Assembly (NCBI GenBank): GCA_964512145.1
Contig: CAZEIM010000022.1
Location: forward strand, 1 to 47,483
Length of the DNA stretch: 47,483 nt
Direction of reading: 5' to 3'
Origin: CAYOHR01 sp964512145
GTDB lineage: Bacteria; Bacteroidota; Bacteroidia; Flavobacteriales_G; JALEGO01
Notes under the pieces: model-generated
Told to the model about the DNA's origin: nothing
Seen by the model: only the letters and a program-made list of their open reading frames with translations
The model's database searches: none
In this document: piece by piece, positions 43,834 through 47,483 of the stretch
Numbering within the stretch: the stretch's first letter is position 1
How the letters are laid out: each line of letters opens with the position of its first letter
Made by a program: the position numbers and the translations under genes

Positions 43834-44281
43834 TTTTTATTTCTTTTAATACTTCATCATATTTGCCACTAATAAATATACTATATTTTCCTGTATTTAT
43901 TTTTTGATAGTTTATTCCTAAAAAATCGCCATTTTCGAGCCATTTTTCCATCATTTTCTCGCCACTTGATTTTATCATTAATAGCTTTACCGAATCATAC
44001 ATGTTGTTAAGTATGGCCATTCCTTCTTTATCTTTATTTATGGCAATATCCCCTTTGTAAGTGTTTTTTGGGATTTTTTGATGATGCATGATGGTATCTA
44101 TATAAACATAGTTTACAGTGTCATGTATTCTAACATCACCGGGTAAAGTATCTGTATATATAATATTTTCAATTTGGTTTATTGGAGCATTTTTTTTATG
44201 CTTATTTACAGTTTGTTCATTGGGTTCATTACAAGAGCTAAAAACCCCAATAAAAAGCACTATATATAAATTAAATTTCAT
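43811..44281 (-). CDS. Small lipoprotein with FISGKY-type C-terminal domain (paralogue 2)
   Basis: From ATG 44281 (the longer start adds a non-signal-like segment) this is a 156-residue lipoprotein with lipobox GVFSSC (Cys17). A polar linker leads to the shared C-terminal domain: KEGMAILNNMYDSVKLLMI, ENGDFLGINY, TGKYSIFISGKYDEVLK. It is a tandem paralogue of the next gene and a more distant one of 38242. Function unknown; the family seems confined to the envelope. Confidence 0.8.
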   Translation of the reverse strand: MKFNLYIVLFIGVFSSCNEPNEQTVNKHKKNAPINQIENIIYTDTLPGDVRIHDTVNYVYIDTIMHHQKIPKNTYKGDIAINKDKEGMAILNNMYDSVKLLMIKSSGEKMMEKWLENGDFLGINYQKINTGKYSIFISGKYDEVLKEIKIEKKSSL

Positions 44282-44384
44282 GATTAATTCTGTTGAATGT
44301 ACTAAAAATGTAAATACCATAAAACTATTTTTTATAGATATTTAGAACATTATTAACTTTAAATTGAGGACAAAAAATATAAAA

Positions 44385-44750
44385 TTAGTACATATAATCT
44401 TGCCAAACTATAAGCATGTATTTGCCATCTAATAAATCTCGATATCCAAACTCATAACAAAAATGGTACGTATTGCCGTTTTTTGCTGTCCAAGTATGGG
44501 TTGTATATTTAAAATTAAAGCCTTGTTCTAGTAATTTTTCTTTTTTAATTTGAGATTGGCCGGTAGTATTATATTTTTTTAATATTTTTCTGTTGTTTTT
44601 TAAAGCCATATCAATAGTTACGTATGTACTAGATGGTTTTAATTTATTCATTTTATAATGATAAGCCGATTTGCAATAAGGATTGCAAAATTTTTGATCT
44701 ACCCTTCCTTGTAATTCATGGGCGCAATGTAAGCATTTCATCTTATTCAT
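44385..44750 (-). CDS. Uncharacterised protein with N-terminal zinc ribbon
   Basis: A 121-residue cytoplasmic protein beginning with a likely zinc-binding motif: C6, C9, C22 and C26 (CLHCAHELQGRVDQKFCNPYCKSAY). The C-terminal half (about 70-121) forms a small beta domain rich in aromatics (FKYTTHTWTAKNGNTYHFCYEFGYRDLL). It resembles conserved hypothetical proteins of Bacteroidota whose role I do not know. Its ATG is 1 bp from a 40-bp palindrome shared with the divergent recombinase gene. Confidence 0.75.
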   Translation of the reverse strand: MNKMKCLHCAHELQGRVDQKFCNPYCKSAYHYKMNKLKPSSTYVTIDMALKNNRKILKKYNTTGQSQIKKEKLLEQGFNFKYTTHTWTAKNGNTYHFCYEFGYRDLLDGKYMLIVWQDYMY

Positions 44751-44751
44751 G

Positions 44752-44791
44752 TATTTATACGCATAATAATCGATTATTATGCGTATAAATA
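44752..44791. repeat. Perfect 40-bp palindrome between the zinc-ribbon gene and the recombinase gene
   Basis: Bases 44752-44771 are the exact reverse complement of 44772-44791: 20-bp arms, no loop, centre aatc|gatt. Each arm contains TATACGCATAA, so the site reads as two inverted 11-bp arms around a 10-bp AT-rich centre, similar in layout to Xer/dif-type sites. It could be a binding or crossover site for the adjacent recombinase, an operator for both divergent genes, or a cruciform-forming element. Confidence 0.85.
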
Positions 44792-44841
44792 TACCATTGT
44801 TTTTTTTAAATAAAAATCAAACCCTGTTATTTGCCTCAAAA

Positions 44842-45984
44842 ATGACTCCAAGAAATTTAACGCTTCGACACATCATTATTGAGAATAAAAAATTTATTGG
44901 TCTTGAATATAAAACCGATGCTAGTATTGATGCCATATTAAAAAATTTTCCAGATTTAAAGTGGTATGATGAATGTAGGATTTGGATTATATCTAACACA
45001 CCTCAAAATATCGATACCATATTCAAGCTATTTAAAGGAATAGCCTGGATTAACGGCAAATATTTTTTTAAAGATAAACCATTAAATTTATCCATTTCAG
45101 AACCAGATTTTTCCTCATTTAAAGAAAAAAAGAATGTACCAACAAAGCGGAAATGTCCGGAAGAATTTATTGATAAACTTCAGGTTAAAAGGTATAGTGC
45201 AAATACTGCCCGAACCTACATAACCGCCTTTGAGTTATTTATTCAATACTTTGCAAACAAAGAGTTGCTCGAAATAAATGAACTTGATATTAAAGCATAT
45301 TTAAAATACCTAGTGGAAAAAAAATATTCATATTCATATCAAAATCAGGCTATTAATGCCATAAAATTTTACTATGAAGTAGTACTTGGCTTACCCAATC
45401 GTTTTTACAGTGTTGATAGACCGCGTAAACAATTTAAACTACCCTGTGTACTCAGTGAAGATGAGATTGGCAGACTTATTCAAGCAACTACCAACCTAAA
45501 GCACAAAGCCATTTTAGTTACGATTTATTCTTGTGGATTACGAATATCAGAACTGATAAATTTAAAAATAAAACACATACAAAGCGATAGGGGGTTGGTT
45601 TTTATTGAGAATGCAAAGGGGCATAAGGATAGAACGAGCATACTAGCACCCAGTACATTGGAATTACTTCGTAAATACTATAAACTGTATAAACCTAAAG
45701 AGTATTTATTTGAAGGGCAGAATGGAGGATCTTATACAGATACGAGCATACAAGCCATTATTAAAAAGGCTGTTAAAATCGCTAAAATAAATAAACCGGC
45801 TACCGCTCACACTTTACGACATTCTTTTGCAACCCATTTGTTGGAAAACGGAACGGATTTGCGTTACATACAAACCTTATTGGGCCATAGTTCAACAAAA
45901 ACTACTCAAATTTATACACACATTAGTACCAAAAGTATGCAGCAAATTGTAAGTCCCATCGAGAGATTGAAAATTACAATATGA
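44842..45984 (+). CDS. Tyrosine recombinase/integrase (XerC/D-like, with N-terminal extension domain)
   Basis: From ATG 44842 the protein has 380 residues; the earlier ATG 44779 lies within the palindrome and adds 21 residues (numbering below uses the longer form). An N-terminal domain of about 90 residues (FIGLEYKTDASIDAILKNFPDLKWYDECRIWII) is of a type seen on Bacteroidota integrases. A SAM-like core-binding domain follows (about 130-215), then a catalytic domain with R255 (GLRISEL), K280 (AKGHKDR), H344 and R347 (HTLRHSFATHL), H370 (LLGHSS) and Y379 (QIYTH). All catalytic residues are intact. It resembles integron integrases at the end (SPIERL) but lacks their extra helix motif. Confidence 0.92.
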   Translation: MTPRNLTLRHIIIENKKFIGLEYKTDASIDAILKNFPDLKWYDECRIWIISNTPQNIDTIFKLFKGIAWINGKYFFKDKPLNLSISEPDFSSFKEKKNVPTKRKCPEEFIDKLQVKRYSANTARTYITAFELFIQYFANKELLEINELDIKAYLKYLVEKKYSYSYQNQAINAIKFYYEVVLGLPNRFYSVDRPRKQFKLPCVLSEDEIGRLIQATTNLKHKAILVTIYSCGLRISELINLKIKHIQSDRGLVFIENAKGHKDRTSILAPSTLELLRKYYKLYKPKEYLFEGQNGGSYTDTSIQAIIKKAVKIAKINKPATAHTLRHSFATHLLENGTDLRYIQTLLGHSSTKTTQIYTHISTKSMQQIVSPIERLKITI

Positions 45985-46047
45985 AATTTTTTGAATTAAA
46001 TATTTTATTAACTTTGGGGAATAATCAGCCAGAGGTATATAAGGAAA

Positions 46048-46066
46048 ATATCACCAATGGTGATAT
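46048..46066. repeat. Short palindrome (9-bp arms, 1-bp centre)
   Basis: The bases atatcacca-a-tggtgatat form a near-perfect dyad in the 149-bp spacer between the recombinase and the following ORF, 5 bp before the left flanking repeat. It could be an operator or part of a recombination site. Confidence 0.55.
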
Positions 46067-46070
46067 AAAT

Positions 46071-46086
46071 ATGTTACCAAATACAA
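46071..46086. repeat. Left copy of 16-bp inverted repeat flanking the 46134 ORF
   Basis: ATGTTACCAAATACAA here pairs with TTGCATTTGGTAACAT at 46759-46774, a reverse complement with one mismatch. The two copies bracket the 46134-46730 gene with 672 bp between them. Confidence 0.7.
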
Positions 46087-46133
46087 TCTTAATGTCCAAG
46101 TTCATTGATTGTAAGAAATAAATTCAAATCACT

Positions 46134-46730
46134 ATGAGTTTTCAAGATTCAGATTGGATAAGAGCAAGAGAAAAAAGGTTTAAACTTATTGAAGAACTAG
46201 CTCCTTGTGATTTTATTCCATACTCCAATCGAGAAGAGCAGAATAATCAGGTTTGGACACCATCCTTTTTAAAATTACGAAATCAGAAAAAAGAATTTAT
46301 TAGTAAAGTCGCAGAAAACCTCAGAGATACGCTAAATATTAAAATGAAAAGTGAGACAGATAGTTATGGATCAGGATATTCATCATATGATGCTTTTTAT
46401 TTTTTTAGAGATGAAGATTTTACAACTGGTGTAATTGTCTACATTAGTAGAGAGGTACCAGCATATACATGGGCAGAACACGACAATTCATCTGGAATGT
46501 TTATGGATACTCAATTAATAGAAAATATACCAAATGCCTTTTGGGAAGATTCAGTTAAACAAATTCATCAACATTTAAAATCAACAGGATTTAAACATAT
46601 ACCCAAAAACCTTTTGATTCAGGATGTCAGCTTCAATGCATTGTTAGGAAGCGATATGCCTTTTGACAATATTTATACAAAAGCACATAAGGATAAAATA
46701 TTTGACTTATTATTTCATTGGTCATCATAA
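46134..46730 (+). CDS. Uncharacterised protein, possible cassette-borne gene
   Basis: A 198-residue soluble, acidic and aromatic-rich protein that I do not recognise. There is no signal peptide, membrane helix or catalytic motif that I can name. The central block YGSGYSSYDAFYFFRDEDFTTGVIVYISREVPAYTWAEHDNSS looks like a compact beta sheet. Size and character are compatible with small single-domain proteins such as immunity proteins, but nothing nearby supports a toxin partner. It is bracketed by 16-bp inverted repeats and lies between a recombinase gene and a structured spacer. Confidence 0.65.
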   Translation: MSFQDSDWIRAREKRFKLIEELAPCDFIPYSNREEQNNQVWTPSFLKLRNQKKEFISKVAENLRDTLNIKMKSETDSYGSGYSSYDAFYFFRDEDFTTGVIVYISREVPAYTWAEHDNSSGMFMDTQLIENIPNAFWEDSVKQIHQHLKSTGFKHIPKNLLIQDVSFNALLGSDMPFDNIYTKAHKDKIFDLLFHWSS

Positions 46731-46758
46731 ATAAGAAGCACCCCTAGATTAACATGGT

Positions 46759-46774
46759 TTGCATTTGGTAACAT
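46759..46774. repeat. Right copy of 16-bp inverted repeat flanking the 46134 ORF
   Basis: TTGCATTTGGTAACAT is the reverse complement, with one mismatch, of the copy at 46071-46086. Confidence 0.7.
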
Positions 46775-46827
46775 TGTCTAAAAACACAATGCTTGTGGGG
46801 CTTTTAGCAGAGGTTTTCCATTGCAAC

Positions 46828-46889
46828 GCAAACCTGAAATATTTTTAAAGGGGAAAGAAAAGATGTTTTAAAAATATTTGCAGGTTTGC
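46828..46889. repeat. Long stem-loop with one bulged base
   Basis: The left arm 46828-46849 begins gcaaacctg and the right arm 46867-46889 ends caggtttgc. The 22 and 23 bases pair completely apart from one extra C/G in the right arm, around a purine-rich 17-base loop. The single bulge and unpaired loop recall folded attC-like sites, but there is no U run as in a terminator, and I do not see both integron core sites (RYYYAAC and GTTRRRY). Confidence 0.75.
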
Positions 46890-46960
46890 TATTTGTGAGT
46901 AAATTTGGTTTTGGTGCTTTTAGGATAAAACGCATCGTTTTTTATACTTATTCCGTTAGT

Positions 46961-46970
46961 AGCCATTTTA
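46961..46970 (+). repeat. GCCATTTTAA direct repeat, copy 1
   Basis: This ten-base motif recurs exactly at 47451-47460, 490 bp downstream. This copy follows GTTAGTA and lies 31 bp before the hydrolase ATG. Confidence 0.5.
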
Positions 46971-47001
46971 ACACGACACGCAACAACAGACAGAAAACAG
47001 A

Positions 47002-47460
47002 ATGATATTAGACAAATTAGCATTTAAACGAATTGACAATTTTCCCGACAGACCGACAATCGTTTTTCTGCACGACAGTTTAGGTTGTATAGAATTGTGG
47101 CGTGACTTTCCTCAAAAATTATCTGAAAGAACAAAATGTAACATTCTTGTTTACGACCGTTTGGGTTACGGAAAATCCGAGCCAATGCCGACTTACAAAC
47201 GACCTGTAAATTATATGGAATTGGAAGCCGACATTTTGAACGACTTACTTACTCAACAAAAAATTGACAACGCAATTTTATTCGGACACAGTGACGGTGC
47301 AACTATTGCTTTGCTGACAGCAAGCAAATTTCCCGAAAAAATTAAAGCAGTTATTGTTGAAGCGGCTCACATTTTCGTGGAAGACATTACGCTGAAAGGA
47401 ATTTACGAAGCGAAAGAAGCGTATGAAAGTGTAAGCTTCCCCGAAATTCGGCCATTTTAA
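47002..47460 (+). CDS. Truncated alpha/beta-hydrolase
   Basis: A 152-residue protein with the N-terminal part of the alpha/beta-hydrolase fold: IVFLHDSLGCIELWRDF (oxyanion region), VYDRLGYGKSEP and the nucleophile elbow FGHSDGAT. Full-length relatives run to about 260 residues and carry the catalytic Asp and His after this point; here the frame ends in the TAA of a GCCATTTTAA repeat. The cap and catalytic His are missing, so it is probably non-functional. GAC-rich codons and somewhat higher GC set it apart from neighbouring genes and suggest recent transfer. Confidence 0.8.
   Translation: MILDKLAFKRIDNFPDRPTIVFLHDSLGCIELWRDFPQKLSERTKCNILVYDRLGYGKSEPMPTYKRPVNYMELEADILNDLLTQQKIDNAILFGHSDGATIALLTASKFPEKIKAVIVEAAHIFVEDITLKGIYEAKEAYESVSFPEIRPF
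47451..47460 (+). repeat. GCCATTTTAA direct repeat, copy 2, at the hydrolase truncation point
   Basis: This copy provides the stop codon of the truncated hydrolase (cgg cca ttt taa). It is preceded by the short dyad ccgaaattcgg. The boundary between hydrolase coding sequence and repeat suggests a join or insertion here. Confidence 0.45.
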
Positions 47461-47483
47461 AATAGAATTCGACAAGCACCTTT

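Larger units (their letters stand above)
46731..47001. other. Structured 271-bp intergenic spacer (candidate cassette junction)
   Basis: No gene is seen here. The spacer contains the right flanking repeat (46759-46774), a small dyad CATTGT/ACAATG (46772-46777 and 46786-46791), and outer arms AAGCACC (46736-46742) and GGTGCTT (46913-46919). It also has two copies of GG(G/T)GCTTTTAG as a direct repeat (46798-46807 area and 46913-46922), a long stem-loop (46828-46889) and GCCATTTTAA at 46961. Density of repeats is far above any other spacer in the window. The promoter of the downstream hydrolase, if any, is not obvious. Confidence 0.6.
44752..47483 (+). mobile_element. Putative accessory/cassette-type region associated with the recombinase
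   Basis: From the palindrome to the window end the content is a site-specific recombinase followed by two ORFs in the same orientation. One has no recognised family and is flanked by 16-bp inverted repeats; the other is truncated and has different codon use. A palindrome-rich spacer separates them. No transposase, no target-site duplication and no second boundary are visible, so the region's limits and mechanism are inferred only. Confidence 0.35.

Noticed and set aside
44842..45984. Recombinase as a true integron integrase (IntI)
   Set aside because: The C-terminal SPIERL and HTLRHSFATHL motifs look like IntI, but the IntI-specific extra helix before the HxxR box is missing, and the gene has a Bacteroidota-type N-terminal domain and lies in the same direction as the ORFs that follow.
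46828..46889. Stem-loop as an ordinary Rho-independent terminator
   Set aside because: There is no U run after either arm, the loop is 17 bases, and it lies about 100 bp beyond the upstream stop codon.

Overview
The window is about 47.5 kb of AT-rich (roughly 30-35% GC) bacterial chromosome. It almost certainly comes from the phylum Bacteroidota. Evidence: several proteins end in type IX secretion (T9SS) sorting domains of both type A and type B; there is a PorP/SprF-type outer-membrane protein, SprB-type repeats and DUF4837 and DUF5819 family proteins; a small protein ends in a PID-CTERM-like signal beside an exosortase; and promoters fit the Bacteroidota pattern (TTG/TTTG, about 19-23 bp, TAnnTTTG). 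Shine-Dalgarno motifs are largely absent and TTG starts are common. There is no rRNA and no CRISPR array. One tRNA, Lys(UUU), is present.

Layout. 1-2670: the 3' part of a beta-propeller/Y_Y_Y sensor with a SpoIIE/PP2C phosphatase, split by a -1 frame change exactly at a U UUA AAG heptamer. 2687-5128 (-): a compact operon of a bile-acid:Na+ symporter-like carrier, a SAM hydrolase (DUF62), an ABM-fold protein and a membrane J-domain protein. 5237-8236 (+): hemF, a hemerythrin-like protein and homogentisate dioxygenase. 8398-11802 (-): two GT4 glycosyltransferases and an OmpA-family lipoprotein. 11944-12657 (+): an unrecognised protein. 12736-18762 (-): a four-gene surface operon (short type A T9SS protein, PKD protein with a type B CTD, PorP/SprF fused to SPOR, long repetitive fibre-like protein), closed by a strong terminator. 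18905-21805: a fused MFS/spermidine-synthase-like protein and a divergent DUF5819 + HTTM-like pair. 21839-27402 (-): a second surface operon with a 1443-residue T9SS adhesin, a 69-residue PID-CTERM-like protein, an exosortase and an exosortase-associated membrane protein.

27637-30837 (+) encodes a UvrD/RecB-type helicase-nuclease, followed by tRNA-Lys, a phosphoribosyltransferase and a di-heme peroxidase lipoprotein. 32819-38721 (+) is envelope maintenance: PpiD-like chaperone, tandem UspA protein, LysM lytic transglycosylase, DUF4837 lipoprotein and a small lipoprotein. 38777-44281 (-) carries tsaB, rnhA, a diacylglycerol/undecaprenol-type kinase, two tandem sulfotransferases, a PaiB-like flavin protein, an outer-membrane beta-barrel and two small exported proteins. 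These last two share a C-terminal domain with the small lipoprotein at 38242.

44385 to the end looks like an accessory region. A tyrosine recombinase sits against a perfect 40-bp palindrome. Two ORFs follow: an unknown protein flanked by 16-bp inverted repeats and a truncated alpha/beta hydrolase with different codon use. They are separated by a highly structured 271-bp spacer that looks like a cassette junction. The least routine biology here is the exosortase/PID-CTERM locus inside a T9SS adhesin operon, the fibre-like protein with a phage-tail-like C-terminus in a T9SS operon, and the recombinase/palindrome/cassette-like end.
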